Shown here in pieces: positions 16,460 to 24,974 of a stretch of DNA of 64,000 bases; positions within the stretch are counted from its first letter, which is position 1, and each line of letters begins with the position of its first letter. The notes under the pieces are model-generated. The model made no database searches and was not told where the DNA came from. It saw only the letters and a list, made by a program, of their open reading frames with translations. This stretch comes from Pontiellaceae bacterium B12227 (GTDB lineage: Bacteria > Verrucomicrobiota > Kiritimatiellia > Kiritimatiellales > Pontiellaceae), in contig JAROAZ010000003.1 in NCBI GenBank assembly GCA_029432775.1, positions 186,001 to 250,000 of the forward strand. Reading direction: 5' to 3'. A program made the position numbers and the translations under genes.

Positions 16460-17360
16460 TGAACTTTCTTGGCTCTGGCTCCACTTGACGGTACTGGTAT
16501 GTACGGTGATACGCCAAGTATTTTTCGGATGCGTCGTCCAAGGTAATCTGAGCCCATGAGTCGATATCGCAACTCTTGCGATCTTTGTCACACAAATCTT
16601 TCGAGCTGATTACATTCCCTTCGCTCGTAAAGGTAATCAGTCCTTTGTCAAATAGCTGATCGGCCAATGCAGAAAGCAGGACCCCGTTCGCGGGATCCAG
16701 CCTTTCGGTATTGTTGCACGCCTTCCATGGCTTGATATGAGAGGCGATCAGAAGGTCTGGATTCGTGATGCCCGTCACTGGACAAGTTGAATTGAATCGT
16801 TCCAGTAGACACTTTCGGAATTGGCCCTGTCCTTTTCGCGCCTTATGGATGTATTCCACTTCCGTTTCGGTAAGAGCGGGCGCGTGAGCGCCTGCTCTCT
16901 CAATTGCTTTTTCCGGGCACTCCCCTGCAATAAGCACATCAGGTGCGATCGGTCTTTCCAGACAGATTCTAATGCGCTTTTGTGCATTTCCTCCGGACTT
17001 TGCATTTGAGCGCCTGTGCATTCCTGCTATTGACCTGCCAAGCACTCTTCGGAACTCATCAGTATCGCATGTCGATAGGTCGACGGGGTAGTGGCGATCG
17101 AGGACCGCGATGCGGTCCTCGATGGGAAGATCTTCTACCTTTTTCGAGTCCAAGACGACTCGAGTAATCCGGACACTTGCACCAGCGAGTCTCCGTAACA
17201 CCAGTCCGACCAGTTTGTTGTAATCTGGATTACGACGAGTAACGCCGCGTGCGGGGTTTGCACCCCCGCTGCTTTCAATGATCAGGCATTGCTCACCATC
17301 GAGCATGTCGAGGCTGCACTCAGAGTCGATCAGTTGATTGTTTTCATCGAGCAAGTACAT
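16446..17360 (-). CDS. HNH endonuclease (HNH_2 type)
   Basis: A 304-residue protein. The C-terminal nuclease core runs from about residue 195: CLLERFNSTCPVTGITNPDLLIASHIKPWK, with the SH.KPW His of the metal site, then LDPANGVLLSALADQLFDKGLITF. This is the usual HNH_2 form found in stand-alone restriction-like and defence nucleases. The first 170 residues are unassigned and rich in Arg, and may recognise the target. A perfect 27-base palindrome lies inside the coding sequence at 17097-17123. The ATG lacks a strong ribosome binding site. The gene converges on and overlaps the DUF488 partner gene, so antisense interference between the two transcripts is possible. Confidence 0.8.
   Translation of the reverse strand: MYLLDENNQLIDSECSLDMLDGEQCLIIESSGGANPARGVTRRNPDYNKLVGLVLRRLAGASVRITRVVLDSKKVEDLPIEDRIAVLDRHYPVDLSTCDTDEFRRVLGRSIAGMHRRSNAKSGGNAQKRIRICLERPIAPDVLIAGECPEKAIERAGAHAPALTETEVEYIHKARKGQGQFRKCLLERFNSTCPVTGITNPDLLIASHIKPWKACNNTERLDPANGVLLSALADQLFDKGLITFTSEGNVISSKDLCDKDRKSCDIDSWAQITLDDASEKYLAYHRTYQYRQVEPEPRKFITKG
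17097..17123. repeat. Perfect 27-base palindrome inside the HNH gene
   Basis: Twelve-base arms (ATCGAGGACCGC and its complement) flank the centre GAT. It encodes IEDRIAVLD on the minus strand, so the symmetry is carried by ordinary codons. A hairpin of this strength in an mRNA would be stable. Confidence 0.85.
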
Positions 17361-17451
17361 ATATATTTAGCAGGCTCCAGCGAAGAAAAGGCCCGAATGA
17401 TACCAAACTGATGCAGCGCAGGTTGTCATTCGAGTCCTTTTCGTCAATTGA

Positions 17452-18909
17452 TTACCCCACCAATTCAATCGCCTTCTCCAAACACGCTTCGATCATCTCT
17501 ATCGTCGGTTTTTTGATGAATTCGTTCTCGATGAGGTGGTCGGTGAGGTTGCGGGCTTCGTCGATTTCCTTTTTGGCCTGGGCGTAGACTTCGTCGCCGG
17601 TCATTTCAACGCGGGCGACGCCGTCTTCGATGGCCTGCAGGGCGACGGCTTTGGCGACGGCCGGGAAGGTCTGCGGCTCATCCATGAGCGGGGCGATGTA
17701 ATCCGGGGTCAGGCCGTTGGCTTCGGCGGACTCGGCAATGGCATACGCGGCGGCAATGGCCATGTTGTCGGTAATCTTTTTGGCTTTCACCAACAGTGCG
17801 CCTTTAAGCAGACCCGGGAAGCAGAGCGAGTTATTCACCTGGTTCGGGAAGTCGCCGCGTCCGGTGGCCACAATATAGGCGCCGGCGGCCTTCGCGGCGT
17901 GCGGATAGATTTCGGGCACGGGGTTGGCGCAGACGAAGCAGATGGCTTTGTCGGCCATGGAGGAAACCCATTCCGGTTTCACGGTGTTGGGGCCCGGGCG
18001 GGAGAGGGCAATCAGCACATCGGCACCTTTCATGGCTTCTTCGATGGAGTTGATTTTGTCGGGGTTGGTGCGCTGGCAGAGGTCCCACTTTTTATAGAAG
18101 GCTTTGTCGGCCTCGATATCGGCGCGGTCGGTGTGCAGTCCACCGCGGGAGTCGCACATGACCATTTTTTTCGGATCGCCGCCGGCCTGAATAATGAGGC
18201 TGGCAATGGTGGTGTTGGACGCGCCGGCGCCGAGCATGGCGATTTTGACATCTTCCAGTTTTTTGCCGGCCACCTTTACGGCGTTAATGAGTCCGGCGAG
18301 GGTGACGCAGCCGGTGCCCTGGGCATCGTCGTGCCAAACGGGGATTTCGCACTCTTCACGGAGGGTGTCGAGCACTTCAAAGCAGTTGGGTTGGGAAATA
18401 TCTTCCAGATTCACGGCGCCGACACTCGGTTGCAGCATTTTAACAAATTCGATGATTTTCTTGGCGTCGTGTTTGCCTTCGGCATTTTTGGAATCGACGC
18501 AGAGGGAGATGGCGTCGACGCCGCCGAGGTATTTCATGAGGTATGCTTTGCCTTCCATCACGCCGAGTCCGCCGGAGGCGCCGCAGTCGCCGTCGCCCAA
18601 CACGCGGGTGGAGTCGGAGACCACGGCCACGAGGTTGCCGCGGTTGGAGAGGTCGAACGAGCGTTCGGGATTATCGCGGATTTCGGTGGAGACCTTGGAG
18701 ACGCCGGGGGAATACCAGACGTTGAACCAGTTAAAACCGTAATATCCAGCCTTTGGAACGGTCTGCATCTTTCCGCCATAGAACTCGTGCATGGTTTCAG
18801 ATACTTCTTTAAGGAAAAGGGTTTTACCTTTCGCGATCTGGTCGGGCGTGAAGTCCGCCGGGAACAGCTCGTCGAGGTTTTCGAGTTTCAGATCTTTGAT
18901 TTTAGACAT
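17452..18909 (-). CDS. NAD(P)-dependent malic enzyme
   Basis: A 485-residue enzyme converting malate to pyruvate and CO2. The malic N-domain has WYSPGVSKVSTEI, VVSDSTRVLGDGDCGASGGLGVMEGKAYLMKYLGGVDA and the metal-site phrase VWHDDAQGTGCVTLAGLINA. The NAD-binding domain has the dinucleotide loop IAMLGAGASNTTIA and the closing phrase VATGRGDFPNQVNNSLCFPGLLKGAL. Whether NAD or NADP is preferred cannot be judged by eye. GGAG stands eight bases before the ATG and a perfect 18-base palindrome lies just upstream of that. It is transcribed away from the sdh-suc-gltA operon and would feed it with, or draw from it, C4 acids. Confidence 0.92.
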   Translation of the reverse strand: MSKIKDLKLENLDELFPADFTPDQIAKGKTLFLKEVSETMHEFYGGKMQTVPKAGYYGFNWFNVWYSPGVSKVSTEIRDNPERSFDLSNRGNLVAVVSDSTRVLGDGDCGASGGLGVMEGKAYLMKYLGGVDAISLCVDSKNAEGKHDAKKIIEFVKMLQPSVGAVNLEDISQPNCFEVLDTLREECEIPVWHDDAQGTGCVTLAGLINAVKVAGKKLEDVKIAMLGAGASNTTIASLIIQAGGDPKKMVMCDSRGGLHTDRADIEADKAFYKKWDLCQRTNPDKINSIEEAMKGADVLIALSRPGPNTVKPEWVSSMADKAICFVCANPVPEIYPHAAKAAGAYIVATGRGDFPNQVNNSLCFPGLLKGALLVKAKKITDNMAIAAAYAIAESAEANGLTPDYIAPLMDEPQTFPAVAKAVALQAIEDGVARVEMTGDEVYAQAKKEIDEARNLTDHLIENEFIKKPTIEMIEACLEKAIELVG

Positions 18910-19339
18910 GGGTTTCTCCAGGGAACGGCATGCCGTTCCAGTTAATGGTATTCGTTAATTGTTAATAGACCGGGCTCCACTCGGAAGCGGTTCCTCCTAC
19001 TAACCAACAATTACCTTTTTAACGGCCGCGCAGGCGGCTCTTATAAAGTGAAACCGCTGATTATGCCCACCGCTCCCCGCAAATCAACCCAACATCGTAC
19101 GGATTACACCGAATATAGGGATTTTCTGAATAAATCATAAATAGTACTAACTAGGTCTTGATTAGATTCCGCTACGTCTTTAGAATTGAACCATAAATCA
19201 GAACAAATATGTGGTATTTGATGCATGGGTACCCTTAGAGGAAAGAAATCTAAATAAAGCGGTTTGCAAAAGCATGAAAATGTTATAGGGATAATCATCT
19301 ATACGTAATAATCGGTCCTTGAAGTAGGGAATATAAGTA
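18910..19339. other. 430-base divergent gap between malic enzyme and sdhC
   Basis: This gap must hold promoters for both the malic enzyme gene and the sdh operon. The first 20 bases contain a perfect 18-base palindrome. Bases 18950-18970 carry TTAATTGTTAATAG, an A/T repeat. The stretch 19110-19335 is strongly AT-rich compared with its surroundings and contains no open frame that I accept. I do not see an unambiguous -35/-10 pair. Confidence 0.5.
18922..18939. promoter_or_regulatory. Perfect 18-base palindrome upstream of malic enzyme
   Basis: GGAACGGCATGCCGTTCC reads identically on both strands and begins 13 bases before the malic enzyme start. It may be an operator or a leader hairpin. A related but not identical hairpin (GGAACGCA...TGCGTTCC) lies at 27054-27080, so it could also be a dispersed element. 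Confidence 0.5.
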
Positions 19340-20002
19340 ATGAGTATTAAAACATCGATTCTATCATCGATCGGTCAAAAGCTGCTGCTGGCAACTTCCG
19401 GGCTGATCATGTTCCTCCTTTTCCTCATTCCGCACATGGGGGGGAATGTGCTGTTCCTGTTCGGGCCGGATATGTTCAATTCCTATGCCCACCACCTGCA
19501 TCAGCTGGTTCCGATCGTGATCGGTATTGAGCTGCTGATGCTGACCTCGATTTCGGTTCACATGATTATGGCATTCCGGGTGGTGCTGGCCAATCGCAAG
19601 GCGGCCGACAAGCGCCACACGCTGAAATCCTCCAAGGAGCGCTCGCTGGCGGCCAGGCTGATGCCGGTTTCGGGCATCATGATTTTTATCTTTATCGTTA
19701 AGCACCTGCTCGACTTCAAATTCTACGAAAAAGCGAAAACCACGCTGCATGGTGTTGAAACCTACGATGTCTACGCCATGGTACTTTCGCGCTTTCAGGG
19801 GGACCCCGTTCATCTGGTCTTTTATGTGCTCTTCATGGTGGCGGTTGGTTTCCACCTCAGTCACGCGCTGCAGAGTTCGATCCAGACGTACGGGATCTAT
19901 GTTCCGCGCGAAGGCAGCAAAATCAAGCTCATCAGTGCGGTCGTCGGCTGGGGCATGGCCGCCACCTTCGCCATCATTCCGATCTTCGCCTTCATTAAAT
20001 AA
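19340..20002 (+). CDS. sdhC: Succinate dehydrogenase cytochrome b subunit
   Basis: A 220-residue membrane subunit with five hydrophobic helices, the single-polypeptide (B-type) anchor seen in Bacteroidetes, epsilon-proteobacteria and Bacillus. Conserved elements are [28 protein letters not shown] near the N-terminus, YAHHLHQL, and IVKHLLDF and [16 protein letters not shown], whose His residues are the likely haem b ligands. It anchors SdhAB to the membrane and passes electrons to or from quinone. Such complexes may work as succinate:quinone reductase or fumarate reductase; the sequence alone does not decide. It starts the sdhCAB-sucCD-gltA gene string. Confidence 0.92.
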   Translation: MSIKTSILSSIGQKLLLATSGLIMFLLFLIPHMGGNVLFLFGPDMFNSYAHHLHQLVPIVIGIELLMLTSISVHMIMAFRVVLANRKAADKRHTLKSSKERSLAARLMPVSGIMIFIFIVKHLLDFKFYEKAKTTLHGVETYDVYAMVLSRFQGDPVHLVFYVLFMVAVGFHLSHALQSSIQTYGIYVPREGSKIKLISAVVGWGMAATFAIIPIFAFIK

Positions 20003-20006
20003 CCAC

Positions 20007-20021
20007 TTCCAAGGACTGGAA
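20007..20021. repeat. Iterated palindrome overlapping the sdhA ribosome binding site
   Basis: TTCCAAGGACTGGAA fits the palindrome exactly. Its AAGGA (20011-20015) is also the only ribosome binding site for sdhA, seven bases before the ATG at 20023. A hairpin of the palindrome would put part of that site in the loop and stem. Confidence 0.75.
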
Positions 20022-20022
20022 C

Positions 20023-21936
20023 ATGAAACTCGACGCAAAAATTCCTGAAGGCCCGATGGCCGAAAAGTGGACCAACCACAAATTTAAAGTGAAGCTGGTA
20101 AATCCGGCCAATAAACGGAAGCACAAGGTGATTGTGGTCGGTTCCGGTCTGGCGGGTGCCTCCGCCGCGGCCACGATGTCTGAGCTGGGCTATAAGGTGC
20201 ACTGCTTCACCTATTCTGATTCCCCGCGCCGCGCGCACTCGATTGCTGCGCAGGGCGGAATCAACGCCGCCAAGAACTATCCCAACGATGGCGATTCCAT
20301 TTACCGCCTCTTTTACGACACCGTCAAAGGCGGCGACTTCCGCTCCCGCGAAGCCAACGTGCATCGTCTGGCGGAATGTTCGAACCAGATTATTGACCAC
20401 TGTGTGGCGCAGGGGATTCCCTTTGCCCGCGAATACGGCGGCTATCTGGACAATCGCTCTTTCGGCGGTGCACAGGTTTCCCGTACGTTTTATGCCCGCG
20501 GTCAGACGGGGCAGCAGCTCCTGCTCGGTGCCTACGGCGCGCTCTCGAAAGAGATTAAAAAGGGCGGCGTTACGATGTACACCCGTGAAGAGGTGATTGA
20601 TGTCGTCGTGATCGACGGGCAGGCGCGCGGAATTATTTCCCGCAACCTCGTCACCGGCGAGCTGACGCGTCATGAAGCCGATGCGGTCGTACTGGCCACC
20701 GGCGGCTACGGCAACGTGTTCTTCCTTTCCACCAATGCCATGAACTGCAACGCGAGTGCCGCATGGCGGGCCTACAAAAAAGGTGCCGCGTTTGCCAACC
20801 CTTGCTACACGCAGATCCACCCGACCTGCATTCCGGTGCATGGCGAATATCAGTCGAAGCTGACCCTGATGTCCGAGTCGCTGCGTAACGACGGCCGCAT
20901 CTGGGTGCCGAAAGCCAAAGGCGACAAGCGTCCGGCCAATCAGATTCCGGAAGACGAGCGCGACTATTATCTGGAACGCAAATATCCAAGCTTTGGAAAC
21001 CTGGTGCCGCGCGACCTCGCCTCCCGTAATGCGAAACAGGTTTGCGACGAAGGGCGCGGCGTCGGCCCGACCGGAAACGCCGTCTATCTCGATTTTGCCG
21101 AAGCTATTGAGCGTCTGGGCAAGGATGCGATTGTCGCCAAATACGGGAACCTGTTCGAAATGTATAACCGCATTACCGACGAAGATCCGTACACGACGCC
21201 GATGATGATTTACCCGGCCGTGCATTACACCATGGGCGGCCTTTGGGTGGACTACAACCTGATGACCTCGCTGCCCGGGCTGTACGCGATCGGCGAATGC
21301 AACTTTTCCGACCATGGCGCGAACCGCCTCGGAGCATCCGCGCTCATGCAGGGGCTGGCCGATGGATACTTCGTTATTCCGAACACGATTAATGATTATC
21401 TCGCCTCCAATAAAATCACCCCTGTTGGAACCGACCACGAAGCGTTTGCTGAGGCCGAAAAAGCGGCGCAGGACAAACTCGATAAACTGCTCGCGGTCAA
21501 CGGCAGCCGTACGGTCGATGACTTCCATAAAGAGCTTGGACTCCTGCTGTGGGAAAACTGCGGCATGGGACGGAATGAAAAGGGCCTGAAAGAAGCGCTC
21601 GAAAAAATTCCGAAGATCCGCGAGGCCTTCTGGAAAGACGTCAACGTTCCGGGCTCGGCCGACGATTTAAACCAGGCGCTGGAAAAAGCCAACCGCGTGG
21701 CCGACTTCATGGAGTTTGCCGAGCTGATGGTAAAGGACGCGCTGATGCGGGCTGAATCCTGCGGTGGCCACTTCCGCGAAGAGAGTCAGACGGAAGAAGG
21801 GGAAGCCCTGCGTAACGACGAAGAGTTCTGTTTCGTGGGAGCCTGGGAGTTCCAGGGATTGGAAAACGAGCCGATCCTTCATAAAGAAGCGTTGGAGTTC
21901 GAAGAGGTTCACCTGACGCAGAGGTCCTACAAATGA
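20023..21936 (+). CDS. sdhA: Succinate dehydrogenase / fumarate reductase flavoprotein subunit
   Basis: A 637-residue flavoprotein of full length. The dinucleotide loop is [17 protein letters not shown]; the FAD-linked His is in [18 protein letters not shown]; the active-site region is [19 protein letters not shown]; and the FAD-binding close is [25 protein letters not shown]. The long, Lys-poor C-terminus with [16 protein letters not shown] is typical of the Bacteroidetes-type enzyme, matching the single-subunit anchor. It oxidises succinate to fumarate or the reverse. It carries two copies of the TTCCAR palindrome, one exact (21850) and one near-exact (20984). Confidence 0.95.
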   Translation: MKLDAKIPEGPMAEKWTNHKFKVKLVNPANKRKHKVIVVGSGLAGASAAATMSELGYKVHCFTYSDSPRRAHSIAAQGGINAAKNYPNDGDSIYRLFYDTVKGGDFRSREANVHRLAECSNQIIDHCVAQGIPFAREYGGYLDNRSFGGAQVSRTFYARGQTGQQLLLGAYGALSKEIKKGGVTMYTREEVIDVVVIDGQARGIISRNLVTGELTRHEADAVVLATGGYGNVFFLSTNAMNCNASAAWRAYKKGAAFANPCYTQIHPTCIPVHGEYQSKLTLMSESLRNDGRIWVPKAKGDKRPANQIPEDERDYYLERKYPSFGNLVPRDLASRNAKQVCDEGRGVGPTGNAVYLDFAEAIERLGKDAIVAKYGNLFEMYNRITDEDPYTTPMMIYPAVHYTMGGLWVDYNLMTSLPGLYAIGECNFSDHGANRLGASALMQGLADGYFVIPNTINDYLASNKITPVGTDHEAFAEAEKAAQDKLDKLLAVNGSRTVDDFHKELGLLLWENCGMGRNEKGLKEALEKIPKIREAFWKDVNVPGSADDLNQALEKANRVADFMEFAELMVKDALMRAESCGGHFREESQTEEGEALRNDEEFCFVGAWEFQGLENEPILHKEALEFEEVHLTQRSYK

Positions 21937-21940
21937 TGTT

Positions 21941-22026
21941 GACCACGGAATTATTTAACAGAAGAGCGCAAAGTTCGCTAAGCCCGGCTGACTTCATCCT
22001 TTGCGTACTTTGCGATCTTGGTGTGG
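21941..22026. repeat. Short-word inverted repeat in the sdhA-sdhB gap
   Basis: The left part contains GAGCGCAAAGTTCGCTAAG. The right part, read on the other strand, contains GATCGCAAAGTACGCAAAG. Both arms also start near CCAC. The word (CGCAAAGT) is repeated and inverted around an unrelated centre, as in the other elements of this class. It sits inside the operon and would form a structured intercistronic region. Confidence 0.65.
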
Positions 22027-22043
22027 AAAAATAGGAAGTAGTT

Positions 22044-22799
22044 ATGTCAAAGCAGATTAATTTAACGCTCAAAGTGTGGCGCCAGAACCGCGGCGAAGAA
22101 GGCAAGTTCGAGACCTATGAGGCGAAGAACATCGATACGGATGCTTCGTTCCTCGAAATGCTGGATGTGGTGAACGACGAGCTCACGTTGAAGGGGATCG
22201 AACCGATTGCATTCGAACACGATTGCCGCGAAGGCATCTGCGGCTGCTGCGGTTCCACCGTGAACGGTAAGACCCATGGCTCGCACGAACGCACGACGCT
22301 CTGCCAATTGCACATGCGCCATTTTGAAGACGGTCAGAATGTGGTGATTGAACCGTTCCGCGCCACGGCATTCCCGGTGATTAAGGATTTGATTGTCGAC
22401 CGCTCCGGCCTGGATGAAATCATTGCGGAAGGCGGCTATGTTTCGGTGAAGACCGGCAACGCGCCGGAAGCTTCCACGACTCCGATTAAAAAAGAAATGG
22501 CGGAAGCGGCGATGGATGCCGCCGAGTGTATCGGATGCGGTGCCTGCGTGGCGGCCTGTCCGAACGGTTCGGCGATGCTGTTCACCTCGGCCAAGGTTTC
22601 CCAATATGCCCTCCTGCCGCAAGGACATCCGGAGCGTGCACAGCGGGTGAAAAATATGGTGGCGAAAATGGACGAGCTCGGTTTCGGAAACTGCTCGAAT
22701 GAATACGAGTGCGCCGTCTCCTGCCCGAAGGGGATCGATGTGAAAAATATCGCCCGTCTCAACCGCGAATTTATTAAAGCGAACCTAGGAAAAAACTAA
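22044..22799 (+). CDS. sdhB: Succinate dehydrogenase iron-sulfur subunit
   Basis: A 251-residue subunit with three iron-sulfur clusters. The 2Fe-2S site is [15 protein letters not shown] near residue 60 and a later C in RTTLCQLH; the 4Fe-4S site is [14 protein letters not shown] near residue 158; the 3Fe-4S site uses [15 protein letters not shown] near residue 220. It carries electrons from the flavin of SdhA to the quinone site of SdhC. The gene follows the word-repeat gap and its stop codon directly abuts the ATG of sucC. Confidence 0.95.
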   Translation: MSKQINLTLKVWRQNRGEEGKFETYEAKNIDTDASFLEMLDVVNDELTLKGIEPIAFEHDCREGICGCCGSTVNGKTHGSHERTTLCQLHMRHFEDGQNVVIEPFRATAFPVIKDLIVDRSGLDEIIAEGGYVSVKTGNAPEASTTPIKKEMAEAAMDAAECIGCGACVAACPNGSAMLFTSAKVSQYALLPQGHPERAQRVKNMVAKMDELGFGNCSNEYECAVSCPKGIDVKNIARLNREFIKANLGKN

Positions 22800-23978
22800 A
22801 TGAAGATTCATGAATTTCAGGCCAAGGAACTTCTGAAAGGATACGGCATTCCGATTCAGGATGGCGTTACGATCGAAGATCCGGCGCAGGCCGAAGCGGC
22901 CGTTGATCAGGTCAATAAGGAGTTTGGCGCTGAGCAGTATGTCATTAAAGCGCAGATTCATGCCGGCGGCCGCGGTAAAGGCGGCGGTGTTAAGTTTTCC
23001 ACCACCCGCGAGAGCGCGTTGGAAAATATTCAGAAGATTCTGGGTATGACACTGATCACGCATCAGACCGGAGCCGACGGCCGGCTGGTTAAAAAAGTGA
23101 TGGTTGCGCAGGCGCTCGATATCTCGAAAGAGTTCTATGCGGCCATTACGCTCGACCGGGCCTCGGGTAAAGATGTCTTCATGGTTTCGTCGGAAGGCGG
23201 CATGGAAATTGAGGAGGTGGCTAAAACGTCGCCGGAAAAAATTGTACGTGAAGCGATTGTTCCAGGCTTTGGACTGCGTCCGTTCCAGGCGCGGAATCTC
23301 GCGCGGGCGCTGGGGCTGGAAGGACAGGCGGCCAAGCAGGCCATGGGAATTTTCCAGAAGCTGTATAAACTGTATCGTGAGAAGGACTGCTCCATTGTTG
23401 AGATCAATCCGTTGGTCACGACCGAGCAGGGCGATGTGGTGGCTCTCGATGCCAAAATGAATTTTGATGATAACGCCCTTTATATGCATAAAGATATTGT
23501 TGAGATGCGCGATCTCGATGAAGAAGATCCTTCTGAAGTGGAAGCGGCAGAGTTCAACCTGAACTATATCAAGCTCGACGGCAGCGTGGGCTGCATGGTG
23601 AACGGAGCCGGACTGGCCATGGCTACGATGGATATCATCAAGCAGCGCGGCGGTTCGCCGGCCAACTTCCTGGATGTCGGCGGCGGAGCCAATGTGGAGA
23701 CGGTGAAGAACGGTTTCCGTATCATTCTTTCCGACCCGAATGTGAAAGCCGTGCTGATTAATATTTTCGGCGGCATCGTCCGTTGCGACCGTATTGCCAA
23801 CGGGATCATCGAAGCCGTCAAGGTACTCGATCTGAATGTGCCGGTGGTGGTCCGTCTGGCGGGTACCAATGCGGAGATTGCCAAGGAACTGCTGGCGAAT
23901 TCGGACGTCGATCTAATCTCCGCGGACTCCTTCGAGGACGCCGCCAACAAAGTGGTGGAAGCTGCTAGGCAGGCATAA
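22800..23978 (+). CDS. sucC: Succinyl-CoA synthetase beta subunit
   Basis: A 392-residue ATP-grasp subunit of the usual length. It begins MKIHEFQAKELLKGYGIPI, with nucleotide-binding AQIHAGGRGKGGGVKF, the ligand-rich LVEINPLV-like segment SIVEINPLVTTEQGDVVALDAKMNFDDNALY, and the glycine-rich LDVGGGANVETVKNGFRI. With SucD it interconverts succinyl-CoA and succinate with ATP or GTP. The ATG follows the sdhB stop with no gap, and its ribosome binding site AGGAAA lies in the sdhB tail, so translation is coupled. Confidence 0.96.
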   Translation: MKIHEFQAKELLKGYGIPIQDGVTIEDPAQAEAAVDQVNKEFGAEQYVIKAQIHAGGRGKGGGVKFSTTRESALENIQKILGMTLITHQTGADGRLVKKVMVAQALDISKEFYAAITLDRASGKDVFMVSSEGGMEIEEVAKTSPEKIVREAIVPGFGLRPFQARNLARALGLEGQAAKQAMGIFQKLYKLYREKDCSIVEINPLVTTEQGDVVALDAKMNFDDNALYMHKDIVEMRDLDEEDPSEVEAAEFNLNYIKLDGSVGCMVNGAGLAMATMDIIKQRGGSPANFLDVGGGANVETVKNGFRIILSDPNVKAVLINIFGGIVRCDRIANGIIEAVKVLDLNVPVVVRLAGTNAEIAKELLANSDVDLISADSFEDAANKVVEAARQA

Positions 23979-23983
23979 GAATG

Positions 23984-24057
23984 GCCACAAAGAGGCACAA
24001 AAAGCACGAAGACCATTCCCGCCGGGAGTCTTTGTGTCTCTTGTGCCTCTTCGTGGC
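23984..24057. repeat. Short-word inverted repeat in the sucC-sucD gap
   Basis: The two arms are nearly identical when one is reversed: GCCACAAAGAGGCACAAAAA against GCCACGAAGAGGCACAAGAG, both then continuing to GAAGAC or AAAGAC. About 25 of 30 bases agree. The words CACAAAGAG and CACGAAGAG recur within each arm. The arms can form a long hairpin around a centre near 24020. Confidence 0.75.
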
Positions 24058-24080
24058 GATAAAATAGGTAGGACAGGATT

Positions 24081-24959
24081 ATGGCGATTTTAGTTAATAA
24101 AGATTCAAAGATTATCGTGCAGGGAATTACGGGTTCCGAAGGGACGTTCCATGCAACACAGTGTCTGGAATACGGTGGCAATGTAGTCGGCGGCGTTACG
24201 CCGGGCAAAGGCGGACAGACGGCGCTTGAAGGTAAAGTGCCGGTGTTCAACAGCTGTGCCGAAGCGCGCGAGCAGGTCGGTGCAAATGTTTCCCTGATTT
24301 TTGTTCCGCCGCCCTTTGCGGCCGACGCGATTATGGAAGCGGCTGCGGCGGGCATTGAACTCATCGTCTGCATCACGGAGGGAATTCCGGTTGCGCAGAT
24401 GGTGGAAGTGAAGGCCTTTGTGGATACCACCGATTCCCGTTTTATTGGACCGAACTGTCCGGGCATCCTGACTCCGGAAGGTGCCAAGGTCGGCATCATG
24501 CCGGGCTTCATTGCTAAAAAGGGCTCGGTGGGCGTGATTTCAAAATCAGGCACACTGACCTACGAAGCAGTGGATCAACTGGGTCAGCAAGGGCTGGGAC
24601 AATCAACCTGCATCGGCATCGGCGGAGATCCAATCATTGGAACCACGATGAAGGATCTGCTCGAAATGTTTGAAGCCGATCCGGAGACTGAAGCAATTGT
24701 CATGATTGGAGAGATCGGCGGTTCGATGGAAATCGAAGCGGCGCAGTATGCGAAAGACCATGTAAGCAAGCCGGTGATTGGGTTTATTGCCGGGCAGACC
24801 GCACCTCCGGGCCGCCGTATGGGCCACGCCGGTGCAATTGTATCGGGGGCCGACGAATCGGCTGCCGCGAAAAAGAAACTGATGGCCGAGTGCGGTATCC
24901 TGGTGTCGGAGTCTCCGGCGGATATCGGACGGACCGTTGTGGAAGCTTTAAAAAAATAG
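24081..24959 (+). CDS. sucD: Succinyl-CoA synthetase alpha subunit
   Basis: A 292-residue CoA-binding subunit. Key parts are [20 protein letters not shown] (CoA site), [39 protein letters not shown] and the phosphorylated active His in [13 protein letters not shown] near residue 247. It pairs with SucC. It is separated from sucC by a 102-base gap holding an inverted word repeat, and is followed after 15 bases by gltA. Confidence 0.96.
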   Translation: MAILVNKDSKIIVQGITGSEGTFHATQCLEYGGNVVGGVTPGKGGQTALEGKVPVFNSCAEAREQVGANVSLIFVPPPFAADAIMEAAAAGIELIVCITEGIPVAQMVEVKAFVDTTDSRFIGPNCPGILTPEGAKVGIMPGFIAKKGSVGVISKSGTLTYEAVDQLGQQGLGQSTCIGIGGDPIIGTTMKDLLEMFEADPETEAIVMIGEIGGSMEIEAAQYAKDHVSKPVIGFIAGQTAPPGRRMGHAGAIVSGADESAAAKKKLMAECGILVSESPADIGRTVVEALKK

Positions 24960-24974
24960 TTGGAGATCATTATT

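Noticed and set aside
17536-18945. 469-codon open frame on the plus strand opposite malic enzyme
   Set aside because: It is an antisense shadow of the malic enzyme gene; the product is Gly, Phe, Val and His-rich without domain logic, and the minus-strand protein matches malic enzyme throughout.
19897-21528. 543-codon open frame on the minus strand opposite sdhC and sdhA
   Set aside because: Shadow of sdhA caused by GC-rich codon use. The plus-strand SdhA is complete and has all cofactor motifs.
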